Source of the DNA: Pseudomonadota bacterium
GTDB lineage: Bacteria; Pseudomonadota; Alphaproteobacteria; Acetobacterales; Acetobacteraceae
Reading direction: 5' to 3'
NCBI GenBank assembly: GCA_021785335.1
Contig: JAJYFW010000013.1
Span: forward strand, 1-11,866
Length of the DNA: 11,866 nucleotides
Every line of letters begins with the position of its first letter. The stretch's first letter is position 1. Shown piece by piece: positions 1 to 6,215 of this stretch. The notes under the pieces were generated by a model. The model searched no databases. It saw nothing but the letters and a program-made list of their open reading frames with translations, and was not told where the DNA came from. A program made the translations under genes and the position numbers.

Positions 1-60
1 GATGAACCGCGCGCCGCCCTGGATCAGCGGCACCGCCGAGGAAACCAGGCCGACCCTCAT
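1..60 (-). CDS. Glycosyltransferase, N-terminal fragment (cut by window edge)
   Basis: Only the first 20 codons are visible. They read MRVGLVSSAVPLIQGGARFI. A short hydrophobic beta strand followed by a glycine-rich turn (GGARF) is the usual N-terminal nucleotide-fold opening of GT4-type glycosyltransferases, which often start MKIGLVSS...GG.RFI. The ATG at 58-60 overlaps the TGA of the acyltransferase upstream by four bases (ATGA), so translation is probably coupled and the gene is the third member of the methyltransferase-acyltransferase operon. The assignment as a sugar transferase is inferred from this short fragment and the neighbourhood. Donor and acceptor sugars cannot be told. Confidence 0.6.
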   Translation of the reverse strand, partial: MRVGLVSSAVPLIQGGARFI

Positions 61-707
61 CGGTTCCGCGATTGCGACGGGATCGCGCGCAACGGCAAGC
101 GCCGCGCCGGCGTACCGGCCACGCGCCCCCCCGCCGCGACATCCGCAACCACCGCGGCACCGGCGCCGATCACCGCATCCGAACCGATCCGCACACCGGG
201 CCGCACCGCAGCGCCAACGCCGACCAATGTCCGCTCTCCAACCACGACGTCACCCGCCAGCACCGCGCCAGGCGCCACATGTGCCGCCGACGCGATGCGG
301 CCGTCGTGTTCAACGATCGCCGCCGAATTGAGGATCGCGGCCTCGTCGATCTGGCTCTCCGCGCCGACGAACGCGAGCGGCATGACCACCACGCCGTCTC
401 CGATGGCGGCGCTGGGTGAAATGACAGCACTCGGATGCACGATGGCGGGCACGGTGAAGCCCAGCGCCCGCAAATGACGGACGAGCCTCTGACGCACCGC
501 GTTGTCGCCAACCGCGACGAACGCGGCCTCGATCCCGTCCGCGTGCAGCCGCACGAGATCGCCATCCGTGCCGATCACCGCCACGTCCATCACCCGCGCC
601 CCAACCGGCGCCTCCGCCACCAGTCCCACAATCTCGATGCCTCGCGCACGCGCGACCTCGATCACCGCCTTGGCGTGCCCGCCAGCGCCGAGCAGGAGCA
701 GCTTCAC
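57..707 (-). CDS. NeuD/PglD-family sugar O-/N-acyltransferase
   Basis: The protein has 216 residues, the normal length for the NeuD/PglD family. Residues 1-70 form a PglD-type N-terminal nucleotide-like domain with the GAGGHAK motif at 7-13. Residues 90-205 are hexapeptide repeats of a left-handed beta helix (for example AIGDGVV, IGSDAVIGAGAAVV) ending in the typical V.GTPAR motif at 196-202. His134 in the IVEHD motif matches the catalytic base of PglD. By family, it transfers an acetyl or related acyl group from acyl-CoA to a sugar hydroxyl, or to the amino group of a UDP-aminosugar, in the cytoplasm. The start is a GTG (705-707) that overlaps the upstream TGA as GTGA, and the stop overlaps the next ATG. 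This coupling places it in one operon with the FkbM methyltransferase and a glycosyltransferase, so it probably decorates the polysaccharide or makes one of its sugars. The exact substrate is unknown. Confidence 0.9.
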   Translation of the reverse strand: MKLLLLGAGGHAKAVIEVARARGIEIVGLVAEAPVGARVMDVAVIGTDGDLVRLHADGIEAAFVAVGDNAVRQRLVRHLRALGFTVPAIVHPSAVISPSAAIGDGVVVMPLAFVGAESQIDEAAILNSAAIVEHDGRIASAAHVAPGAVLAGDVVVGERTLVGVGAAVRPGVRIGSDAVIGAGAAVVADVAAGGRVAGTPARRLPLRAIPSQSRNR

Positions 708-1789
708 GCGAAGGAGAGACCCGAATCGCGGCCCGCCGTGCCGCGCAGCAAAAGCAGATTCACCGAGAACACGTCGGCGAGCTTCTCGCGATCGAGTGCA
801 CGGCAGGTCGCGTCAGTCTCATCCACGACATAGCCGGTGAAGCCATCCGCAACCAGCGTGTCGAGCCAGGCGTCGACACTGATTCCAGCACGCGCGAGAT
901 GGCTCGGGCCGAATTCGATCAGCACCGCAAGATCGCGGTTCTCCGCCAGCACGCGCCGCATGCCGGCCCAGACGGCAAGCTCCGCGCCCTCGGCATCGAT
1001 CTTGACCACGTCGACGCGCGTACCCGCTGGCAGCACCGCATCCACTGGGCGAACGGCAACGGGGACGCGCGCGATCTCCCCCTCGTCGAGCGCCAGCAGC
1101 GAGGAATGGCCGTATGGCGCGCCGACATGCAGCATGGCGATCCCTGGCGCCTCCCCCGCCGCGGCCTCGACGATTCGCACCCGCGCGGCCACGCCGTTCG
1201 TTTCGAGATTGCGACGAAGCAGTGCGGCAAGCCGCGGCACCGGCTCGAACGCATGTACCGCGCCCTCGGGCCCCACGGCGAAGGCAGCCGGAAGCGTCAG
1301 CGTGCCGATATGCGCCCCGATCTCGAGGCAGGTCATGCCTGGTCGCAGCAGCGCAGTCAGCACGCGCCGCGTGCCCGGCTCCAGAACCGGGCGCGCGCGC
1401 ATGGCGGCGACCAATCTGCCATCCTCAGCCGGAACGAGCACGTAACCATCGGGGCTCCAGATGGCGATCTCGGAACCGAGATCGGCCTCCGTCCTGATGC
1501 CCTCGAACGTCCCCGGCGCGCGAAGTCCCTGCAGGGTGGGCATGATCGCCGCAAATGTGGCATCCAGCTGGGCAACCCGTTCCGCGGTGTAGGAGACCCG
1601 TTCCGCGGTGTAGGAACTGTCCACCGCATGCCGCACCCGGGCATCGAAGCGGCGGATGAGCGGACCAAGGAGTTTACGAAGCAAGCGCCGAATCAGTCCT
1701 CGCGCGCCCCCGGCTGCCGGCATGGATTCCGGCATGGTAGCCCGCAGCACGGCGCCGCCCCGAACGGCCTTGGTAAAGTCGACCGCCAT
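704..1789 (-). CDS. FkbM-family SAM-dependent methyltransferase with N-terminal extension
   Basis: The protein has 361 residues. The catalytic part runs from about residue 140 to 350: SAM-binding motif I CLEIGAHIGTLT at 154-165, FEPVP at 181-185 and the FkbM signature VKIDAEGAEL at 262-271, followed by IEFGPSHL. FkbM proteins O-methylate sugars or polyketides, and in polysaccharide loci they usually methylate a sugar residue. Roughly 140 residues precede the domain: a basic segment (about 30-55), then a helical stretch containing SYTAERV twice in tandem (59-72), probably a short coiled coil used for oligomerisation or partner binding. The ATG at 1787-1789 has a GGAG ribosome-binding site eight bases upstream, and a sigma-70-like promoter lies about 40 bp upstream. 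The gene leads the operon and its stop overlaps the acyltransferase start (GTGA). The methylated sugar is not identifiable from sequence. Confidence 0.9.
   Translation of the reverse strand: MAVDFTKAVRGGAVLRATMPESMPAAGGARGLIRRLLRKLLGPLIRRFDARVRHAVDSSYTAERVSYTAERVAQLDATFAAIMPTLQGLRAPGTFEGIRTEADLGSEIAIWSPDGYVLVPAEDGRLVAAMRARPVLEPGTRRVLTALLRPGMTCLEIGAHIGTLTLPAAFAVGPEGAVHAFEPVPRLAALLRRNLETNGVAARVRIVEAAAGEAPGIAMLHVGAPYGHSSLLALDEGEIARVPVAVRPVDAVLPAGTRVDVVKIDAEGAELAVWAGMRRVLAENRDLAVLIEFGPSHLARAGISVDAWLDTLVADGFTGYVVDETDATCRALDREKLADVFSVNLLLLRGTAGRDSGLSFA
1575..1615 (-). repeat. 21-bp in-frame tandem duplication
   Basis: Two adjacent copies lie at 1575-1595 and 1596-1615/1616. They are identical except for the last base. 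Each 21-bp unit codes for SYTAERV on the minus strand, so the duplication adds exactly seven residues, one coiled-coil heptad, to the N-terminal region of the FkbM methyltransferase without breaking the frame. The near-perfect identity suggests a recent slippage event. Confidence 0.9.
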
Positions 1790-1828
1790 CTAATGCTCTC
1801 CGTGTCCGCCGGCTGCCATCCAGCCCGG

Positions 1829-1858
1829 ATTATCCTTGGGTGCCCGGGAAGCTGTCAA
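1829..1858 (-). promoter_or_regulatory. Sigma-70-type promoter for the methyltransferase operon
   Basis: On the minus strand a perfect TTGACA (-35, at 1853-1858) is followed after 18 bp by GATAAT (-10, at 1829-1834), which matches TATAAT at five of six positions. Transcription would start near 1822, giving a leader of about 33 nt with a GGAG ribosome-binding site before the ATG at 1789. The short AT-richer patch stands out in very GC-rich DNA. It implies that the methyltransferase, acyltransferase and downstream glycosyltransferase are transcribed independently of the GT2 gene upstream. Confidence 0.75.
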
Positions 1859-1883
1859 ATCGGCCCACCAACGTCCCAGACCG

Positions 1884-1961
1884 CCGCGGCAACACCGCGG
1901 GCCGCCATCGACGCGCCCCCGCCGGGCGAGGGAACGCACGGCAGGCGGAAGCCGATCCGCC
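1884..1961 (-). terminator. Hairpins after the GT2 gene, possible terminator region
   Basis: Two short inverted repeats follow the GT2 stop codon at 1976. One pairs GGCGGA (1944-1949) with TCCGCC (1956-1961) around a six-base loop, starting about 14 bp after the stop. The other is CCGCGG on both sides of a five-base loop (1884-1900). Neither has a T tract on the minus strand, so intrinsic termination is doubtful. They lie between a gene end and the next promoter, where a terminator is expected. Confidence 0.35.
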
Positions 1962-1975
1962 CGCAAGCCACGGCT

Positions 1976-2821
1976 TCAGGGCAGGGCCTGGCCCCGCCAG
2001 GCCCTGTAGCCCCACAGCCTCCCGCGCAGAGTAAGACCGTAATAAGCGATGCCGGCACGGTCGCCGCGCAGCGCGCTCAGCAACACACCCCCGAGGGGTC
2101 GCAGGAGGTAGCGGATAAATGTTACGATACCATAATGGTGGTGCCGCAGGCAGGCACCGAAACCGGCGGCGTTCGCGCGCGCGCGGGCGATGCCGGCGGC
2201 CGACAGCCGACTGTCCGGATGCCAGACGACGAGCGAGGGATCGAAGACGACCGGGATGTCCGCCTCCAGCGTGCGCAGCGCGAGATCCGCGGACTCGCAG
2301 CTCGTGAACGGCGTGCCGAGACCAAAGCGCCGGTCGAAGCCGCCGAGCCGTGCCAGCACCTCGCGCGCGATGAACATGCCCGGCTCGCGCGCGGTAACGA
2401 AGACATTGTCGCGGGTCACGGGACCCGGTCGAGCGGGAGCCTGCCCGCCGGTGCTCGGCGTACCCCGCTCGGTCGCAACGAGCGCCGTCACCATCCCCGG
2501 CGCGGGCAGGGCCGCCAGGCGCGTGGCGACCCTTTCGAGCAGCCCGGGCGAATACGTGCAGTCGTCGTCTGGAAACGCGACGATCTCGCCCCGGGCCAGC
2601 GGAATTCCGGCGTTGCGCGCAGCCGTAAGATGGCCCGGGGCCATGCGCAGGCGAACGAATGGGATATGAGGGAACGCGGCCAGAACCGGTCCGAGGCGAT
2701 CATCCTCGTTCTGGTCCACGACGATCACCTCGCGCACCAGCGCCGCGTCGCCGAGGCTCGCGAGGAAAGCCCTCGGCTCCTCCACCCGTCCCAGGGTCGC
2801 GAGGATCAATGAGAAACGCAC
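1976..2821 (-). CDS. Family 2 (GT-A fold) glycosyltransferase
   Basis: The protein has 281 residues and is typical of cytoplasmic or membrane-associated GT2 enzymes. It starts with the beta-strand motif RFSLILATLGR, has VVDQNEDD at 34-41, GHLTAARNAGI at 63-73 and the metal-binding DDD at 85-87 (FPDDDCTYSPG). An acceptor-side acidic motif CESADLALR lies at 175-183, followed by VVWHPDSR at 198-205. The C-terminal 50 residues are basic and amphipathic and could attach to the membrane. I chose the GTG at 2819-2821, out of a much longer open frame, because GT2 homology begins right there and a GGAGG site sits seven bases upstream. The upstream part of that frame is antisense to the neighbouring plus-strand GT2. 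It presumably adds one sugar to the lipid-linked repeat unit. Specificity is unknown. Confidence 0.88.
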   Translation of the reverse strand: MRFSLILATLGRVEEPRAFLASLGDAALVREVIVVDQNEDDRLGPVLAAFPHIPFVRLRMAPGHLTAARNAGIPLARGEIVAFPDDDCTYSPGLLERVATRLAALPAPGMVTALVATERGTPSTGGQAPARPGPVTRDNVFVTAREPGMFIAREVLARLGGFDRRFGLGTPFTSCESADLALRTLEADIPVVFDPSLVVWHPDSRLSAAGIARARANAAGFGACLRHHHYGIVTFIRYLLRPLGGVLLSALRGDRAGIAYYGLTLRGRLWGYRAWRGQALP

Positions 2822-3064
2822 ATCCCTTCCTCCGCACGCACAACGGCATCGCAATGCCCGACCCGAACCGGCCTGGCGTCCTGGCGCGAAGACGGGGCCT
2901 CTTGCCGGGCCCCTTTTCTTCCGGTGCCGGATGCCCCACCATCCGCGAACCCATGCGCATAAGCAAGCAGCGGCCCGTGAGGGACTGTTACGAGACGGGT
3001 TCGTTCGCCGCCGCGCCCGCTGGCGCGAGCCCCCCTGCCGCGCGCCAATGCCGGAGCGCCGGGA
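2822..3064. other. Divergent intergenic region between two GT2 genes
   Basis: These 243 bp separate the minus-strand GT2 from the plus-strand GT2 and must carry promoters for both unless read-through supplies them. The ribosome-binding sites are clear: GGAGG at 2829-2833 for the minus gene and GGAG at 3053-3056 for the plus gene. I see no convincing -35/-10 pair on either strand. The one strong structural element is the hairpin at 2894-2920. Confidence 0.6.
2894..2920 (+). terminator. Rho-independent terminator-like hairpin, plus-strand direction
   Basis: GGGGCC (2894-2899) pairs with GGCCCC (2908-2913), with a possible extra T-G pair inside the loop. The stem is followed directly by TTTTCTT (2914-2920), giving a standard intrinsic terminator layout in the plus direction. 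It lies upstream of the plus-strand GT2 start at 3065 and within the leader of the minus-strand GT2. It would stop plus-strand transcription entering from the left, or act as an attenuator if the plus promoter lies before 2894. Confidence 0.6.
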
Positions 3065-3973
3065 ATGGGGGCTGAACAGCGGGGCCGCGCGCTGCGCCTC
3101 GCCGTCGGCATCCCAACCTCCGGGCGGCCGGCGATCCTGGCCGAGACCCTCGCCGAGCTGGAGCACCAGACGCGCGCGCCCGACGAGGTGCTGATCGGCC
3201 CCACCGCCGCCACCGATCTGCCTGAGAGAATTGCGGGCTTCGCGTCCCTGCGCATCGTGCCCCTGCCTTCCGGCGCCATCGCCGGGGCTTCCCTGCAACG
3301 CAATCTGCTGCTCGACGCCACGACGGCCGATATCCTCCTCTTCCTCGATGACGATTTCTTCCCCGACCCCACCTATCTCGCCGCGGTGGAAGCCGCATTC
3401 ACCGCCGATCCCGGCCTCGTCGGCACCACCGGCACACTGCTGGCGGACGGCGCGACGGGACCCGGGCTGACCCCGGCAATGGCGCGCGAAACGCTCGCGA
3501 GGGACAAGGCCGCCGCCCGCGCCGGCACCGACGTGCCGGTACCAGGAACCTATGGCTGCAACATGGCCTTTCGCGTCGCCGCGGTACGCGAACACAACAT
3601 ACGATTCGACGAAAACCTGCCCTACTACAGCTGGCAGGAGGACAACGATTTCTCCCGCCGCCTCGGCCGGCACGGCGCCATCCTGCGCCTCGGGTCGGCC
3701 CGCGGGGTGCATCTGGGCCACAAGGGTGGGAAGACCTCGGGCGTGCGCCTCGGCTACTCCCAGGTCGCCAACTTCGTCTATCTGATGCGCAAGGGTTCCG
3801 TGCCCGGCGGCATCGCGGTCCGGCACATCCTGCGCAACCTGGTCGCCAACCTGCTGCACGCGGCGCGGCCGGAACCGTGGGTGGACCGGCGCGGCCGGCT
3901 GCGCGGCAATATCCTGGCGCTCGCCGACCTGCTGCGCGGCCGCTGCGATCCAAGGCGCATCACCTCCCTGTAA
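3065..3973 (+). CDS. Family 2 (GT-A fold) glycosyltransferase
   Basis: The protein has 302 residues. It opens with LRLAVGIPTSGRP (10-22), continues with SLQRNLLLDAT (76-86) and carries the metal-binding DDD at 95-97 in FLDDDFFPDP. The acceptor and catalytic region shows YGCNMAFR (163-170) and YSWQEDNDFSRRL (188-200), where Glu192-Asp193 form the ED motif that provides the catalytic base in inverting GT2 enzymes. HLGHKGGKTSG at 216-226 resembles the C-terminal His motif. The start ATG has GGAG eight bases upstream. No membrane segment is obvious. It is the only plus-strand gene between minus-strand polysaccharide genes: its stop lies 21 bp from the stop of the GT4 gene, and its start faces the other GT2. 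It probably adds one sugar of the same repeat unit from a nucleotide-sugar donor. The sugar is unknown. Confidence 0.92.
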   Translation: MGAEQRGRALRLAVGIPTSGRPAILAETLAELEHQTRAPDEVLIGPTAATDLPERIAGFASLRIVPLPSGAIAGASLQRNLLLDATTADILLFLDDDFFPDPTYLAAVEAAFTADPGLVGTTGTLLADGATGPGLTPAMARETLARDKAAARAGTDVPVPGTYGCNMAFRVAAVREHNIRFDENLPYYSWQEDNDFSRRLGRHGAILRLGSARGVHLGHKGGKTSGVRLGYSQVANFVYLMRKGSVPGGIAVRHILRNLVANLLHAARPEPWVDRRGRLRGNILALADLLRGRCDPRRITSL

Positions 3974-3994
3974 CGCCCGCCTGGATGCCCGCGG

Positions 3995-5125
3995 TCAGTC
4001 CCGGATCTCGTGGATGGCCCGCTCCACCGCCGCGGTGAAGTCGCGACGGAACCGTACGATAGAGAAACGTTCGGCCGCCGCGCGGCAGGCGGCGGCGGAA
4101 ATACGCTCCTCCGCGGCGATGAAATCGCGCACGCCCGCCGTCACCCCCTCGACGCTCTGCTCGCCGAACAGCACGCCGGTGGGCGCCGCGGCTTTGAGCC
4201 CGGCGACGATCTCGCGCGCGCCGCCGCGATCGAGCGCGATCACCGGTGTGCCGCAGGCCTGCGCCTCGGCCAGCACGATGCCGAAATCTTCCTCGCCGGC
4301 GAAGACGAAGCCGCGCGCCGCCTGCATCCGCGTGGCCATCTCCGCGGGCGCGCAGGGATCGAGGAAGCTGATATTGGGCGCGCCGCCAGCGGCCGCGCGG
4401 ATGCGAGCGCTCTCCGGCCCAGCACCGGAAATGACGAGCCGCAGTTCCGGCATGCGCGCGAAGGCCGCGGCAATGAGGTCGATGCGCTTGTATGGCACCT
4501 GCCGGGAGGCGACGAGGAACGCGTCGCCGCGCGCGCCTCCCGGCCGGAACAGCTCGGTATCCACCGGCGGCGCGATCACCTCCGCCTCGCGCCGGTAGGC
4601 CTTGCGGATGCGTCGCGCAATGTAATGCGAATTGGCAATGAACGAATCAACGCCGTTGGCCGTGCGCATGTCCCATTGCCTGAGGCGCGACAGCAGCCAG
4701 CGCGCATACGCCCCTTTGAGGCCGCGATCGGTCCTGCTCTGGCGCAGATACTGGTGCTGCTGGTCCCACGCATAGCGCATCGGCGAATGTACGTAGGAGA
4801 TGTGCGGCTGGTCTGGCCCCGAGATTACGCCCTTGGCCACCGCGTGCGATGACGAGATCACCGCATCGTAGGCGCCGAGATCGAACTGCTCGACGGCCAG
4901 CGGCATCAACCCGAGGTAGGAACGATAATGCCGGCGCGCCAGCGGCAGCCGCTGCACGAAGGAAGTCGTCACCGGCCGGCCGCCGAGAAAGCCCCGCTGC
5001 TCCGGCGGCACGAAATCCAGCAGCGTGAACAGGTCGGCGGAAGGATAGCAGGCGATGATCTGCTCGAGCACGCGCTCGCCGCCGGCATAGCCCACCAGCC
5101 AGTCATGCACGATAGCGATCTTCAT
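3995..5125 (-). CDS. GT4-family (GT-B fold) glycosyltransferase
   Basis: The protein has 376 residues with the full two-Rossmann-domain layout. The N-terminal acceptor domain begins MKIAIVHDWLVGYAGGERVL, and YVHSPMRYAWD lies at 111-121. The donor domain has the phosphate-contacting VASRQVPYKRID (205-216) and the EX7E motif from Glu279 to Glu287 in AGEEDFGIVLAEAQACGTPV. This resembles mannosyl- or rhamnosyl-type GT4 enzymes of capsule loci, but the donor cannot be fixed. I chose the ATG at 5125 because family members begin MKIAIVHDW; the in-frame ATG at 5165-5167 would add 14 residues and directly follows the upstream stop. The site before 5125 (AGGG only two bases away) is weak, so the longer form cannot be excluded. 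It is the last gene of the wzc-like operon, 43 bp after the preceding gene. Confidence 0.93.
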   Translation of the reverse strand: MKIAIVHDWLVGYAGGERVLEQIIACYPSADLFTLLDFVPPEQRGFLGGRPVTTSFVQRLPLARRHYRSYLGLMPLAVEQFDLGAYDAVISSSHAVAKGVISGPDQPHISYVHSPMRYAWDQQHQYLRQSRTDRGLKGAYARWLLSRLRQWDMRTANGVDSFIANSHYIARRIRKAYRREAEVIAPPVDTELFRPGGARGDAFLVASRQVPYKRIDLIAAAFARMPELRLVISGAGPESARIRAAAGGAPNISFLDPCAPAEMATRMQAARGFVFAGEEDFGIVLAEAQACGTPVIALDRGGAREIVAGLKAAAPTGVLFGEQSVEGVTAGVRDFIAAEERISAAACRAAAERFSIVRFRRDFTAAVERAIHEIRD

Positions 5126-5168
5126 GTCCCTGCGAGTCTCATGCCGCGGCGATTCCCATACCGCCATC

Positions 5169-6215
5169 CTACCTGAGGCGTTCGAGCGCGCCGAGCAGTC
5201 TCTCTGCCGCTGCCTGCCACGTGAAGCGTCGTGCCCGCGCGAACCCCGCCTCGCGCAGTGCGGCCGCCTGCCCCGGTTCGTCGAGCAGGTGCGACACCGC
5301 CTCCGAAAAGCCCTGCGCATCGTCTGGCGGGACGAACAGCGCTGCCTCTGCGCACACTTCGCGCAGCGCCGGGATCGCGGCCGCCACCACGGGACAGCCG
5401 CACGCCATCGCCTCGATTGCCGGCAGGCCGAACCCTTCGTAGCGCGATGGGAAAACCAGGCACGTCGCACCTCGATAGAGAGTGGCCAGCATTGCGTCGT
5501 CGACCCGCCCGAGCGGGCGGATGCTGCCGGGCCACGATGCCTCGCCGAACACGCCGCCCGCCACGCCGCCAGCCGCGACGAGATCGAGCCCCCGCGCGCG
5601 CAGCATTGCCGCCGTCGCCCCCAGTACCCTGAGGTTCTTGTGCGCGGCCGGCGTGCCGACGGCGAGTGCGTAGCTGCCGGGCGGAAGCGGCGGCGGCACC
5701 GTATGCTCGCGCAGGATGTGCTCGGCACCTTCGCCCAGCACCGCGACACGCTCGCGCGGCACGCCGAGATGGCGTTCGATCTCGCCCCGCGAGAACTCGG
5801 AGACGGTCGCGATCGCCATGCCGCGGCGCGCCAATTCCCGATGGAGCAGGCGGTACCAGGCGCGGAACCGCCACGAATACGCCTCGGGTGTCGCGAACAC
5901 GCCGGCATCGTGGATCACTAGGAGTTGCCGGCGTCGGAGCAGTGGCGCGGTGTTCGCGAGATTGACCAGCATCGTGCTGCCGGCCGCGCGCGGCAACACG
6001 AGCTGTTCCCACCCCTGCCCCTTCGCGCTCACATGCGTCTCAAGCCGCCAGCCCTCCGCCTTCCATTCGTCCGGAAGGCGGGCGTCGGCCGGGCCCAGCA
6101 GCCTCGGCCTGTCGCCGAGACGCCCCATCGCCACCGCCATTTCGCGGGCAAAACGCTGCACGCCGGTCATCGGCTGCGCGAGAAAGCGCGCGTTGATCGC
6201 GATCGCGTCGGTCAC
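5169..6215 (-). CDS. GT4-family (GT-B fold) glycosyltransferase
   Basis: The protein has 348 residues. INARFLAQPMTGVQRFARE at 7-25 is the acceptor-domain opening common to GT4 enzymes of the WbaZ/mannosyltransferase group. VIHDAGVFATPEAY lies at 100-113 and VSEFSRGEI at 138-145. The donor domain has the linker motif AVGTPAAHKNL at 185-195, in which the usual Arg-Lys-Asn is His-Lys-Asn, and the EX7E motif Glu260 to Glu268 in RYEGFGLPAIEAMACGCPVV. I chose the GTG at 6213-6215, which overlaps the stop of the polymerase gene as GTGA; the open frame runs further upstream, but that part is antisense-like and lies inside the polymerase gene. The overlap implies coupled translation. It probably extends the lipid-linked repeat unit on the cytoplasmic face of the membrane. 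Confidence 0.93.
   Translation of the reverse strand: MTDAIAINARFLAQPMTGVQRFAREMAVAMGRLGDRPRLLGPADARLPDEWKAEGWRLETHVSAKGQGWEQLVLPRAAGSTMLVNLANTAPLLRRRQLLVIHDAGVFATPEAYSWRFRAWYRLLHRELARRGMAIATVSEFSRGEIERHLGVPRERVAVLGEGAEHILREHTVPPPLPPGSYALAVGTPAAHKNLRVLGATAAMLRARGLDLVAAGGVAGGVFGEASWPGSIRPLGRVDDAMLATLYRGATCLVFPSRYEGFGLPAIEAMACGCPVVAAAIPALREVCAEAALFVPPDDAQGFSEAVSHLLDEPGQAAALREAGFARARRFTWQAAAERLLGALERLR

Noticed and set aside
899..2812. Long plus-strand open frame of 637 codons
   Set aside because: It is antisense to the FkbM and GT2 genes, its protein is Arg/His/Gln/Gly-rich without any family motif, and it spans a promoter and gene boundaries. High GC with biased third positions produces such frames.
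2822..3859. N-terminal half of the 627-codon minus-strand frame ending at 1976
   Set aside because: This part lies opposite the plus-strand GT2, shows no domain, and the GT2 homology with a good ribosome-binding site begins at the GTG at 2821.
5126..5908. Upstream extension of the GT4 frame ending at 3995
   Set aside because: It overlaps the other GT4 gene on the same strand in another frame and reads as low-complexity Arg/Ser/Cys-rich sequence. The family start MKIAIVHDW is at 5125.
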